Shown piece after piece: positions 35,059 to 43,994 of a DNA stretch of 64,000 nucleotides. The DNA is from Anaeromicropila herbilytica. GTDB lineage: Bacteria; Bacillota; Clostridia; Lachnospirales; Lachnospiraceae. The first letter of the stretch is position 1, and every line of letters begins with the position of its first letter. The DNA is taken from positions 3,449,001 through 3,513,000 of the forward strand of contig NZ_AP024169.1 of NCBI RefSeq assembly GCF_016591975.1, given 5' to 3'. Under the pieces are notes generated by a model that made no database searches, was not told the origin of the DNA, and worked only from the letters and a program-made list of their open reading frames with translations. The position numbers and the translations under genes are program-made.

Positions 35059-35330
35059 ATTAGAGTAACTAATATGAGTAGTGTAACAAAAGCCTTTCAT
35101 AACCTACAATGTTGTATATTGATGTACATTTATTAATTTTGGCGTAGTCCGGCTGAAAACATTGTTTATATTTTGTCAAGACTCAAAGTAAAAATAGGAA
35201 CGTGAGTGACTATTTTTGCTTGCCTTGAGGCTTGTAAAAAATATAATGTTGGAAGGAAAGGTAGCCAAAATTCATAAATATACAGCAATATACACTCGAT
35301 AAACTAAAAGAAGGCTTTTCAGACTCTAAT
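35059..35330 (+). repeat. family A palindromic repeat, copy 2
   Basis: Core AAAAGCCTT (35088) to AAGGCTTTT (35319), extended outward by ATTAGAGT/ACTCTAAT. Contains GGCGTAGTCCGGCTGAAA, ATATTTTGTCAAGACTC and GGAAAGGTAGCC. The variable stem is AACAT/ATGTT. It ends 50 bp before the response-regulator gene and could form part of its leader. Confidence 0.85.
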
Positions 35331-35378
35331 CCAAACACACTCTAATGAATCATACATCGTAAAAAACAGGAGGATAAT

Positions 35379-36071
35379 ATGTATACAATTTTAGTCTGCG
35401 ACGATGATAAAGATATCGTTGACGCAATACAAATATATCTAAGTCAGGAAGGATATCAAATATTAAAAGCATATAACGGAATTGAGGCACTTCAAATCAT
35501 ATCATCGAATGAAGTTCACCTCGTATTACTTGATATCATGATGCCAGAGATGGATGGAATTCGAACTACAATTAAATTACGTGAGAATAACAGTTCTCTA
35601 CCTATCATCTTCTTATCTGCCAAATCAGAAGACAGTGATAAGGTACTAGGCCTTAACATTGGAGCCGATGACTATATTTCCAAACCATTTAATCCACTAG
35701 AACTTATAGCAAGAGTTAAATCTTCTTTAAGAAGATATACCAAATTAGGAAGTATAGCCGAAGAAAACAATGTATACCGTTCAGGTGGACTAGTTGTTAA
35801 TGATGAGCACAAAGAAGTGTATCTTGATGATGAACCTATTAAATTAACACCAATTGAATACAACCTATTAAAATTACTTGTAAAGAACAAAGGAAAAGTC
35901 TTCTCAATTCATGAAATATATGAACAGATCTGGAATGAGCCCTCCTATGGCGCTGATAATATTGTTGCTGTTCATATAAGACACATTAGAGAAAAGATTG
36001 AGATCAATCCCAAAGAACCAAAATACCTAAAAGTAGCTTGGGGAATCGGATATAAGATAGAAAGTTATTAA
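35379..36071 (+). CDS. OmpR/VanR-type response regulator
   Basis: 230 residues. Receiver domain (LVCDDDKDIVDAI; phospho-acceptor in LVLLDIMMPEMDG; IIFLSAK; GADDYISKPF) followed by a winged-helix DNA-binding domain (LTPIEYNLLKLLVKNKGKVFS ... VAVHIRHIREKI). Paired with the kinase 10 bp downstream. The GGAGG site precedes the ATG. Resembles VanR-like regulators of cell-envelope responses; no vancomycin genes nearby. Confidence 0.93.
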   Translation: MYTILVCDDDKDIVDAIQIYLSQEGYQILKAYNGIEALQIISSNEVHLVLLDIMMPEMDGIRTTIKLRENNSSLPIIFLSAKSEDSDKVLGLNIGADDYISKPFNPLELIARVKSSLRRYTKLGSIAEENNVYRSGGLVVNDEHKEVYLDDEPIKLTPIEYNLLKLLVKNKGKVFSIHEIYEQIWNEPSYGADNIVAVHIRHIREKIEINPKEPKYLKVAWGIGYKIESY

Positions 36072-36081
36072 GGAGCAGACG

Positions 36082-38292
36082 ATGAAAACTCTAAAAAGAT
36101 CCTTTACTATGAAAGTAGTCATCCAATGCCTTCTATTCATAGCAGGAGGTGCTATTTTATTAAGTACTTGTAATTTTAATAAATATATTAGTGTTTATCC
36201 AAACGGTACAAACTCTTTTTATGAAACAGATTATTTACATGCGAAATATTTGAAATATATTGAGCGACTTGCGGAGTATATACAATATACGGAACGTGGA
36301 TATAAAGTTGATAGTAATCAAGTCTATGAAGATTCTTACATTGACTCCATTATATCAATGGAAGATTCCATCGATGAGCGTAACTCTTCGAATTCAAGTC
36401 TAAGCGAATCTTCATTGGATTCTGTTGAAAGCGACTATACTGATCAAGATACTTTTGAATTCTATAATTATAAATTAAATATCCAAGATACTAACTTCGT
36501 ATACTATGTTCAGAATCTTAAGACGGGTAAAGTATATTCTTCTCCAAGTCTTGAGAAAATTATAAATAATAAGGCAAAGCTTACTAGCTTTTTAAAGAAT
36601 ATTGGTGATAATAATGCCTATCTCGTTCTTAACACCAAGACTTCAAGATATGTAACGAATCTTGATAGTAAAAAAGGTTATCTAAGCACTGATAACATAA
36701 GTTGGGTAATAAAGTGTATGACAGGTTCTCTAGGAACGATATCCCCACCTAAGAATTCTTCTGGTGCAAGCTCTACCATTACTACTACGGATAATGAATA
36801 CTTAGTATATACTTGTCTGTATGATAACATGCCTTACCATGATGAATTCAATGAACATTACCTTATATTTCAATCCTTGTACAACAATTATGTTCATTCC
36901 TTTTATATCATTCCAATATCATTATTACTATTTGCTATTTTATTTGTAATATCTATATATCAAAGTGGCCATAGAAAAAAGAATACTGGAATTAACCTTT
37001 TATCCATTGATAAGATCTATGTTGATTGGCTATTTGTCTCAACTTTTTGTGTTGCTTCCATCTTTTATAGTTACTTTTACATGCCATTTATAGATCGCGT
37101 CTCTGATAAAGTTCATACAAGAATCGACGTTATACCGTTATTCAAGTATCTATTTTGGTATCCAATTATTTTTTTATTAGTATATAGCTGTATTCGAAGA
37201 ATTAAAAATAAAACCTTATTTAAGAGTACTTTTTCCTATAAGATTTACCGCAAAACTAGTACTGCTATTCATTTATTCTTTGAAAATAAGAACCTAACAT
37301 ATAGAGCAATCTTTTACTTGCTTATCTTCATTCTTGTAAAATTTATTGCGACGTTATTCTTATTTGATGGTTCCTCTTTTGGAACCATGATGTACTATAT
37401 TATTTCAGCTATCGCTTATATATACGTTGCAAATATTCTGATAAAGTTGGCAGCCCAATTAAATGTATTGATTACTGAGACTAAAAAAATTACAGAAGGT
37501 AACTTAACGCATAAGATTCCCGAAGATGAGCTCGATCATTCTATGAGAAAATTAGGAACATACATCAATAGCATTGGAGATGGATTATCTGCTGCCGTTG
37601 ATGAAAAATTAAAGAGCGAACGTCTTAAAACAGAACTTATCACCAACGTCTCACATGATATTAAAACTCCACTTACCTCTATTATTAATTTTGTTGATTT
37701 ATTAAAGAAGGAAAAAATCGAAAGCGAAAATGCAAAATCCTATTTAGAGATTCTTGAAACGAAATCATGGAGGTTAAAAACTTTGATTGAAGACCTTGTT
37801 GAAGCTTCAAAAGCTTCTTCTGGTACAATTAATATGAACCTAGAAAGACTTAACATTGTAGAATTGATTCGCCAATCCGTCGGTGAATTCGAAGACAGGT
37901 TCAAAGAACGTAATCTTGATATGGTGATTCAGATCTCAGAAGAACCGATCTATATCTTAGCAGATGGAAGAAGCACGTTCCGTATCATCGAAAATATTTT
38001 TTCTAATGTAAATAAATATGCTCTAAACGGAACTAGGGTCTATATTGATGTTATAAAGAACGAAGGTAAAGTTAATGTTTCTGTTAAAAATATTTCTGCG
38101 AATCAGTTAAATATTGATTCAAATGAATTAATGGAGCGATTTGTTCGAGGTGATATCTCTAGAAATACTGAAGGTAGTGGACTTGGGTTATCGATATCGA
38201 AGAGTCTTGCTGCATTACAGAATGCGACTTTTGATATTATACTGGATGGGGATTTATTCAAGGCTGTTGTTGTATTTACTACGATTGAATAG
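36082..38292 (+). CDS. membrane sensor histidine kinase
   Basis: 736 residues. A first helix (about 10-28) and a long Ser-rich extracytoplasmic domain (to about 270) come first. A group of helices follows (about 276-295, 313-333, 350-367, 410-430, 437-455). Then come a HAMP-like linker (TKKITEGNLTHKI), the phospho-acceptor NVSHDIKTPLTSI and the ATPase domain (NIFSNVNKYAL, GSGLGLSI). Kinase for the upstream regulator. The multiple-helix sensor part is unusual compared with two-helix VanS-like kinases; ligand unknown. Confidence 0.92.
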   Translation: MKTLKRSFTMKVVIQCLLFIAGGAILLSTCNFNKYISVYPNGTNSFYETDYLHAKYLKYIERLAEYIQYTERGYKVDSNQVYEDSYIDSIISMEDSIDERNSSNSSLSESSLDSVESDYTDQDTFEFYNYKLNIQDTNFVYYVQNLKTGKVYSSPSLEKIINNKAKLTSFLKNIGDNNAYLVLNTKTSRYVTNLDSKKGYLSTDNISWVIKCMTGSLGTISPPKNSSGASSTITTTDNEYLVYTCLYDNMPYHDEFNEHYLIFQSLYNNYVHSFYIIPISLLLFAILFVISIYQSGHRKKNTGINLLSIDKIYVDWLFVSTFCVASIFYSYFYMPFIDRVSDKVHTRIDVIPLFKYLFWYPIIFLLVYSCIRRIKNKTLFKSTFSYKIYRKTSTAIHLFFENKNLTYRAIFYLLIFILVKFIATLFLFDGSSFGTMMYYIISAIAYIYVANILIKLAAQLNVLITETKKITEGNLTHKIPEDELDHSMRKLGTYINSIGDGLSAAVDEKLKSERLKTELITNVSHDIKTPLTSIINFVDLLKKEKIESENAKSYLEILETKSWRLKTLIEDLVEASKASSGTINMNLERLNIVELIRQSVGEFEDRFKERNLDMVIQISEEPIYILADGRSTFRIIENIFSNVNKYALNGTRVYIDVIKNEGKVNVSVKNISANQLNIDSNELMERFVRGDISRNTEGSGLGLSISKSLAALQNATFDIILDGDLFKAVVVFTTIE

Positions 38293-38334
38293 GGTATTTT
38301 AATCAACTAATTTCGCAGTGGGAAGTTATTGAAT

Positions 38335-38609
38335 ACTTGATAAATTCAGATTTAGGTTGTAGAAATTACCAGGATGGAAACTTTTACATCTTTGTTCCCA
38401 CTCCTTATTTGGAAGCTACTAATGGTTTATAACTTTGATAAAACAGATATAAAAAGTCCAAACTCCTCACTTCGTTCGTCAAACATTGAACTTTTTATAT
38501 CTAAATCAAAGTTTTAAACCATAAGTTGCTTCACAAAACGTCATAGTCACGTCGATGCATAAGTTTCCATCCTGGTAATTCATTTACTTTGCGACTGAAT
38601 TTGTCAAGT
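38335..38609 (+). repeat. family C palindromic repeat, copy 2
   Basis: 275 bp, reverse complement of the copy at 22329. Arms ATTACCAGGATGGAAACTT and their complement read CAGGATGG/CCATCCTG where copy 1 has CATGATTC/GAATCATG, so both arms changed together. Central hairpin GATATAAAAAGT ... CTCCTCACTTCGTTCGTCAAAC. Confidence 0.85.
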
Positions 38610-38659
38610 ATGATATAGGTTTTGGAACTGCGAAATGTGAAGTTCTTAGTAGATAACTT

Positions 38660-38759
38660 AAAATGTCCCTTGATGTTTGTGTAAGCATTGTTCTAAATTA
38701 TTAGGAATAAATTCCTACATAATATTAGAAAAATACTTCTAAACATCACGGGACATTTT
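38660..38759 (+). terminator. long hairpin, probable terminator of the two-component operon
   Basis: AAAATGTCCC-GATGTTT pairs with AAACATC-GGGACATTTT and is followed by T-rich sequence. It lies past the family C repeat, 370 bp downstream of the kinase. Confidence 0.6.
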
Positions 38760-38893
38760 TATTTATTACTAATATCAAACATTGAACAAATAACTAAAAG
38801 CAATCCAATTCCAAGGAATAAAGTTTGTCACAAGGCTTTCATTTTTGAAACCAGTATCCAATATAATACTTTATTTCTTTAAGTATTTAAGTT

Positions 38894-39385
38894 TTATCTC
38901 AGCTCATCAAGTGATTCTATTTTTGACAGATATGAATTTCCATATCTTTTATCAGCACTTACATCTTCATCAAACCAGTCTGGCTTATTAAAATCTTTTG
39001 CTGATTCTTCATCTGTAAATTCTACTTCTGCAAAGAATAATCCTTTTAGTCTTCCTTCAAATATATCAAGTTCAGCGGTTAAGTTACTTTCTAACGGAAT
39101 AAGATATCTTGTTTTACGTATTAGGTTATTATCTACTTTTTCTCTAAGATGTTCATATGCTTCTTTGGTTAATGGCAATTCTACTTCATTATTTACACAT
39201 AGATCTTTTCCCGCCTGTTCAGGTAATCCAAACTTAGATTTGTAAGTTAGTATATAATCTTCATTACTTTTTCGGATACGAACTATAGGATTGGTGGATA
39301 AATATCCTTGTTCTATTTTTTTTTTGTTATATTGTTCTAATTTATCTGGTAAAGTTTTGATTGTAAATTTCTTCTCTATTTCCAT
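38894..39385 (-). CDS. CYTH-domain protein (triphosphate-binding)
   Basis: 163 residues of the CYTH superfamily, whose members hydrolyse inorganic triphosphate or make cyclic AMP. The start MEIEKKFTI holds the ExExK motif. PIVRIRK, DYILTYKSK, NEVELPLT, RKTRYLI, AELDIFEGRLKGLFFAEVEFTDEE and KRYGNSYL give the alternating charged strands of the tunnel. Most likely an inorganic triphosphatase. Confidence 0.9.
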   Translation of the reverse strand: MEIEKKFTIKTLPDKLEQYNKKKIEQGYLSTNPIVRIRKSNEDYILTYKSKFGLPEQAGKDLCVNNEVELPLTKEAYEHLREKVDNNLIRKTRYLIPLESNLTAELDIFEGRLKGLFFAEVEFTDEESAKDFNKPDWFDEDVSADKRYGNSYLSKIESLDELR

Positions 39386-39609
39386 TGATTTCTCCCTTTT
39401 GTTGCTTACCCACTCCCTCTATTACATCAAAATTAATGGTAGTAAAGTATAGGAGCTCGTAATGATTATTCACATACTACTGATTTATTACTTGGTACTT
39501 GCGATTCTGCTTACCTATTATATCCCAATCTCAGGCTTATATTCAAGACTTATAAATAAGAAGGTGATACTGTTATAGAAGGACCTCATGAGCCAAACTT
39601 TGCGCCCTG

Positions 39610-39741
39610 TTATACAATTAAACATAAACATCCTTTTTTTGTACCAAACCAAGCAATTAATCTAGTCTGAAAATAACCTCTATAGATAATTTCTTCTGCA
39701 AATCCAACAAAAATGAACTCAATATATTGTATTGGTAACAT
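39610..39741 (-). pseudogene. fragment of a CPBP-family intramembrane protease gene
   Basis: A 43-codon open frame reads EFIFVGFAEEIIYRGYFQTRL. The EExxxR glutamate pair and the following RGYFQTRL are the first catalytic motif of CPBP (CAAX) proteases. The remaining helices and the later His motifs are missing on both sides. It is a remnant, not a gene. Confidence 0.7.
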
Positions 39742-39770
39742 TATACAGTAATATAGGTAAATGTACAACT

Positions 39771-39828
39771 AAAAGGGACTGTTGCACTAACTGCTGATAT
39801 CAATCAGCTAGTGCGACAGTCCCTTTTT
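39771..39828. terminator. strong bidirectional terminator after the GH1 gene
   Basis: AAAAGGGACTGT-GCACTA pairs with TAGTGC-ACAGTCCCTTTTT; 20-bp stem with one mismatch, T-run on each strand. Three bases beyond the glucosidase stop. Confidence 0.9.
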
Positions 39829-39830
39829 AA

Positions 39831-41231
39831 TTAATTATTACTTAGATCATCACCATTGCTTGCTATAACTTTTTTATACCAATGAAATGATTTCTTTTTC
39901 TTTCGACTAAGATCTTTCAGATCAAATTCATCACGATTGACGTAAATGAATCCATATCTCTTTACAAATCCTTGATGTGTACTAATTAAGTCGATTGCAG
40001 ACCAAGGACAGAAACCGAATAGATCTACACCATCCTCAACGGCTAATCTTGCTTGTTCGATATGTTTGGCTAGATATTCTATACGATAATCATCGATAAT
40101 ATCACCATTTTCATTTTCCTTATCATAAGCTCCAAGACCATTTTCGGTAATAATCATTGGTAACTGGTAACGGTCATAGACTTCTCTAAGGGTAATTCGA
40201 AAACCATCTGGATCTATTTCCCATCCGAATTCTGTTCTTTGTAAATATCCATTACTATCTCCATTATAGAAACCTGGTTCCCCAACGGCTATTTGCTGGT
40301 CTCCGCCTTTCTGTTCCTCTAAATCTTTCTCTCCATCACTTACTGTTGCCGTTGAATAATAATTGAATGCAATAAAATCTGGGTTCGCACCTTTTAATGC
40401 TTCCATGTCACCCTCAAGGATCTCTGGAGTGAGACCTTTCTTCTGCATAAAATTCCATGCTACTACATTATATCTTCCGTATACCGCCATATCTAAGTAT
40501 AGCCAGTTTCGAATGGCATTAAAATTCTGACTTGCAATGATGTCTTTTGGATTACATGACTTTGGATATACATAAGCTATATTTGGAGCAGGTCCAATCT
40601 TAGCTTCTGGAACCATTGAATGAAGTAATTTCATAGTTAATGCTTGTGCGATTAACATATGATGATTTTGTTGATAGAGAATTTTCTGTATACTCGATTC
40701 ATCCATTTCCAATGTTCCAATTGCAGCACCATGCAGAATCATCATATTCTGCTCATTAATTGTTAGCCAATACTTAACACGACTTCCATAGTTCTCAAAT
40801 AGAACCTTTGCATAATTAACAAAAGCATCAATCGTAGCTCGATTTGACCAGCCACCCTTTTTCTCAAGTTCGTATGGCAAATCAAAGTGATACATTGTAA
40901 TTAGCGGTTCAATTCCATACTTTAAACATTCATCAATCACATCACTGTAATGCTTAATTCCTAATTCATTTACTTCTCCATCACCGTCTGGAATGATTCT
41001 TGTCCAAGCAATAGAGAATCGATATGTCTTAAATCCCATCTCAGCCATTAAAGCAATGTCTTCTTTGTATCTATGATAATGATCGGATGCCACTGTAAAA
41101 TCGGATGTTCCTTCAAATACTTTCTTAACATCCTGTACAGATTGACCTTTTCCATCTTCTGCTGATGCTCCCTCTACTTGATATGCTGATGTTGATGCTC
41201 CCCACAAAAAACCTTCTTTATATTTATTCAT
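39831..41231 (-). CDS. GH1 beta-glucosidase / 6-phospho-beta-glucosidase
   Basis: 466 residues, glycoside hydrolase family 1. Features: FLWGASTSAYQVEGA, RFSIAWTRI, the acid/base in LTINEQN (Glu160) and the nucleophile in MIITENGLG. The C-terminal KKKKSFHWYKK with a preceding Ser resembles the phosphate-binding loop of 6-phospho-enzymes, but WSAIDLIS and the lack of a PTS gene nearby leave the substrate open. AAAGGAA stands before the ATG. The divergent RpiR-type gene is the likely regulator. Confidence 0.92.
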   Translation of the reverse strand: MNKYKEGFLWGASTSAYQVEGASAEDGKGQSVQDVKKVFEGTSDFTVASDHYHRYKEDIALMAEMGFKTYRFSIAWTRIIPDGDGEVNELGIKHYSDVIDECLKYGIEPLITMYHFDLPYELEKKGGWSNRATIDAFVNYAKVLFENYGSRVKYWLTINEQNMMILHGAAIGTLEMDESSIQKILYQQNHHMLIAQALTMKLLHSMVPEAKIGPAPNIAYVYPKSCNPKDIIASQNFNAIRNWLYLDMAVYGRYNVVAWNFMQKKGLTPEILEGDMEALKGANPDFIAFNYYSTATVSDGEKDLEEQKGGDQQIAVGEPGFYNGDSNGYLQRTEFGWEIDPDGFRITLREVYDRYQLPMIITENGLGAYDKENENGDIIDDYRIEYLAKHIEQARLAVEDGVDLFGFCPWSAIDLISTHQGFVKRYGFIYVNRDEFDLKDLSRKKKKSFHWYKKVIASNGDDLSNN

Positions 41232-41699
41232 CCTAATCGTTCCTTTCTTTTGATATCATTTTATATGTTTAGTTTAATATAAAGCGCTTCACACCACTGA
41301 TTATATTTCGCCAAAGGTGACTGATGTGAGCTAGTGTAAACTAGTTTGTTACTATCTAATGCGTAATTTAACTATATCAAAAAAATAATGATTCAACTAT
41401 ACTTTGCAAGAAGGATGGTTTCGTATTTCATAAGTTGATACTTATTTTCTAAATAATTGCATCTTTTTTGACTTATTTATGTCATGAACGATATTTTTTA
41501 TCTTACCTTGGCTCTGCCATTTCATATATTGGTTGCATGATAAGAGTATTTTCAATTATAATATTTTAATACAATATTGAATTAGATAAATTAAGATAGA
41601 TAGTATTAGAGCTTCAAAAGCCTTTTGAACCTTAATCCTAGAAAGGTAATTACGAAAATTATATAGTCAATTAAAATATAGAACTAGAAAGGAACGTAT
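41232..41699. other. divergent promoter region of the glucosidase and RpiR genes
   Basis: 468 bp without a gene. A cre-like AAAGCGCTT core lies at 41281-41289, about 50 bp before the glucosidase start, one base short of the usual CcpA operator spacing. A small palindrome TTCAAAAGCCTTTTGAA lies near 41613. Confidence 0.45.
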
Positions 41700-42542
41700 A
41701 TGAGCATCCTAGAGCAGCTAAAAGATATCGATCATTTTTCAGAATCCGAAAAGCACATTATTCATTACCTTCTGAATGCACCTGAGACAATTTTGGACTT
41801 TTCCGTGAAAGATTTAGCAAAAGTATGTTATACAAGCCCTTCTACAGTAACGAGGCTTGTCAATAAATTAAACAATAATAAAGGATTTAACCATTTTAAA
41901 GCTACTTTTTTTAGTGAGATAACGCATATGAATCATCTAAAAGAAGAGCAAATTAGTATCACATCAAATGAAACGGCATTTTCCATTATAAATAAAGTTG
42001 CTACACTTGAAATAGAAGCAATAGAAAAGACCAAAGAATCTATGAATTATGAAACTTTAGCAAAGGTGTCCTATTTATTAAACACGGCAAAGCAAATCGA
42101 ATTCTTCGGCTTTGATAACAATCTTCATCTGGTTAAGAGTAGCTTAAATCGTATGCTAGCCCTCGGAAAACAAGTTATTATTCATGATTCAACAAACGCG
42201 CAATATTATCAGGCATTAACTTCAACCAAAGATTGTGTTGCGCTGATCGTAAGTCGAACTGGCGAAAATCGCAAACTAATTGACCTTATGAAATTATTGA
42301 AAGAGAGAAACGTACCTATCATAACACTGACGCCTAACAAGCAATCCTCGATAGGTAAACTAAGTAATTATTTTATCCCTGTGGTAAATGATTTAAACCT
42401 AGAGATTGTAGGTAACATCTTATTCGATACTTCTCTTCAATATATTTTAAATATCCTATGTGGTATTTTATTTGCTAAAAACTATGAAGCAAATCATGAA
42501 ATATTAAGTACTTATTCTAAGTCATTTGATTATATATATTAA
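41700..42542 (+). CDS. MurR/RpiR-family regulator
   Basis: 280 residues. N-terminal HTH_6 domain (LSESEKHIIHYLLNAPE ... FSVKDLAKVCYTSPSTVTRLVNKL) and a C-terminal SIS domain that binds phosphosugars (IEFFGFDNN ... ALIVSRTGENRKLIDLMKLLKERNVPIITLTPN). Divergent from the GH1 gene, which it probably controls in response to a sugar phosphate; this supports the 6-phospho-substrate reading of that enzyme. AGAAAGGA precedes the ATG. Confidence 0.9.
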   Translation: MSILEQLKDIDHFSESEKHIIHYLLNAPETILDFSVKDLAKVCYTSPSTVTRLVNKLNNNKGFNHFKATFFSEITHMNHLKEEQISITSNETAFSIINKVATLEIEAIEKTKESMNYETLAKVSYLLNTAKQIEFFGFDNNLHLVKSSLNRMLALGKQVIIHDSTNAQYYQALTSTKDCVALIVSRTGENRKLIDLMKLLKERNVPIITLTPNKQSSIGKLSNYFIPVVNDLNLEIVGNILFDTSLQYILNILCGILFAKNYEANHEILSTYSKSFDYIY

Positions 42543-42544
42543 TT

Positions 42545-42818
42545 CTGATTATGGTATCGAATTCCCATGACTCATTTATATTCGTAGTACGTAAGTGAGT
42601 AAAGTTTATAAATAAACTTGTCGCTTGCTATGAAACTTGTAAAAAATATGATAAGTTTGTTTTGTAAACTTTACTGAGGGAAAGGTAGCCAAAATTCATA
42701 ATTTAGTGCAGTGATTTCACTTGCTTGCAAGAGTGAAATCACAAACGTTGAGAGTGAAAGCGTTTTTCTTTCACTCTTATACAGCATTATACACTCAGTA
42801 CAATAAAATAAGGCTTTT
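42545..42818 (+). repeat. family A repeat, copy 3, diverged on the left and split by a family B insertion
   Basis: The right half keeps AAACTTGTAAAAAATATGAT, GAGGGAAAGGTAGCCAAAATTCATAATT, and then ATACAGCATTATACACTCAG and AAGGCTTTT. The stem AAAGTTTA/TAAACTTT replaces the variable stem of other copies. Between CATAATT and ATACAGC an extra 75-80 bp is inserted (family B). Confidence 0.75.
42698..42780 (+). repeat. family B small palindromic repeat, copy 2, inside family A copy 3
   Basis: Holds GTGATTTCAC/GTGAAATCAC and TGAAAG/CTTTCA hairpins. Reverse complement of the element at 31977-32060 with few differences. Confidence 0.85.
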
Positions 42819-42871
42819 GACCCCAGGATCACCCTATCTTAGCCTCAGAAGAAAACGTGTAGCATGCAAAT

Positions 42872-42903
42872 AAGGGATTATAGAAATATATCTATAATCC
42901 CTT
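42872..42903. terminator. bidirectional terminator between rpiR-type gene and sigK
   Basis: AAGGGATTATAGA pairs perfectly with TCTATAATCCCTT (6-nt loop), T-run on the plus strand and T-rich on the minus strand. Confidence 0.8.
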
Positions 42904-43003
42904 TTACAATCATTTCATATCCAGCTTCAATACACTATGTTCTGCATCGCTATTATGCTACCTTTTATAACAAAAGCGATTTCTTTTCTTTCTAAATATT
43001 ATG

Positions 43004-43639
43004 CTATTTTTTATCCAGCAATTCAAAATTATTATATAATTTCTTTAAAGCTTTCTTTTCAATTCTAGATACATAAGATCTTGATATTCCTAACTTGATA
43101 GCAATCTCTCTTTGTGTCACTTCTTCTCCAATGCCTAGTCCATATCGTAATTCAATTATTTGTCTCTCTCTTTGTGTTAACACACTACCTATTAGATTAT
43201 ATAGTTTCTTGACATTGTCTTCTAATTCAAGATTCTCAACAACATCTGCATCCACACATTCAATGACATCAAGTAAATTTATCTCGTTTCCTTCTCGGTC
43301 AGCTCCAATTGGTTCATATAGATAGACTTCTTTGGATAACTTCTTAGCATTCCGTAACATCATCAGAAGTTCGTTCTCAATACATTTTGAGGCATAGGTC
43401 GCCAATCGAATGCCTTTATCCATATCGAAGTTATCAATCGCTTTGATTAAACCGATCGTACCAATTGATATTAAATCATCTACTTCTCTATCACCAACAT
43501 TGTACTTTTTAACAATGTGTGCTACTAACCGTAAGTTGCGTTCAATGAGAGTATCTCTCGCTTCTTTACAACCATCTTTACATTGTTTAAGGTATTCTTT
43601 TTCTTCCTTGGTGCTTAGTGGCTTAGGAAATGATTTCAC
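43004..43639 (-). CDS. sigK: sporulation sigma factor K
   Basis: Late mother-cell sigma factor of sporulation. Sigma-70 region 2 (RLVAHIVKKYNVGDREVDDLISIGTIGLIKAIDNFD) and region 4 (LTQRERQIIELRYGLG ... TQREIAIKLGISRSYVSRIEKKAL) are intact; FPKPLS near the start is the SigK hallmark. A TTG at 43711 would add 24 residues, but GTG at 43639 follows GAGGTG and starts at MKSFPKPLS. On that reading there is no hydrophobic pro-sequence, as in some clostridia. The gene is unbroken, with no skin element. Confidence 0.92.
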   Translation of the reverse strand: MKSFPKPLSTKEEKEYLKQCKDGCKEARDTLIERNLRLVAHIVKKYNVGDREVDDLISIGTIGLIKAIDNFDMDKGIRLATYASKCIENELLMMLRNAKKLSKEVYLYEPIGADREGNEINLLDVIECVDADVVENLELEDNVKKLYNLIGSVLTQRERQIIELRYGLGIGEEVTQREIAIKLGISRSYVSRIEKKALKKLYNNFELLDKK

Positions 43640-43800
43640 GAAGATAAGCACCTCAATAATGTGGTTTATTATTAGTTTATGATTTGGTGATAAAATAAGT
43701 GCCTTTCCCAAATACTATTTTTTCAAAGAACTAATCCTTTTATATTTCTTTTTCATTTTCTTTTTATATCATGACTGAATCCAATCCTCATATAAAATAA

Positions 43801-43841
43801 AAAAGATATAGTAAATATTGATTCTACTTACTATATCTTTT
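43801..43841. terminator. hairpin upstream of sigK, downstream side open
   Basis: AAAAGATATAGTAA pairs perfectly with TTACTATATCTTTT. It lies between the U32 gene (minus, ends 43995) and sigK, so it probably terminates the U32 transcript. Confidence 0.75.
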
Positions 43842-43994
43842 GATTCTCTATATTACAATATATTATCTTATTTTTAATTTATGTTATATATAATCTATGT
43901 TTATATATAACTTTTGTATTATAATAAAGATGGGGAGTAAAATGCTTTTGACCCCAACTTTATTATTTAAAAATATATTTTTAAATCAGTGTTA

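Noticed and set aside
35379..38292. Vancomycin-resistance regulatory pair
   Set aside because: Domain type is VanRS-like but no van ligase or dipeptidase genes occur in the window.
43004..43711. skin-type element interrupting sigK
   Set aside because: The frame is continuous through regions 2 to 4.
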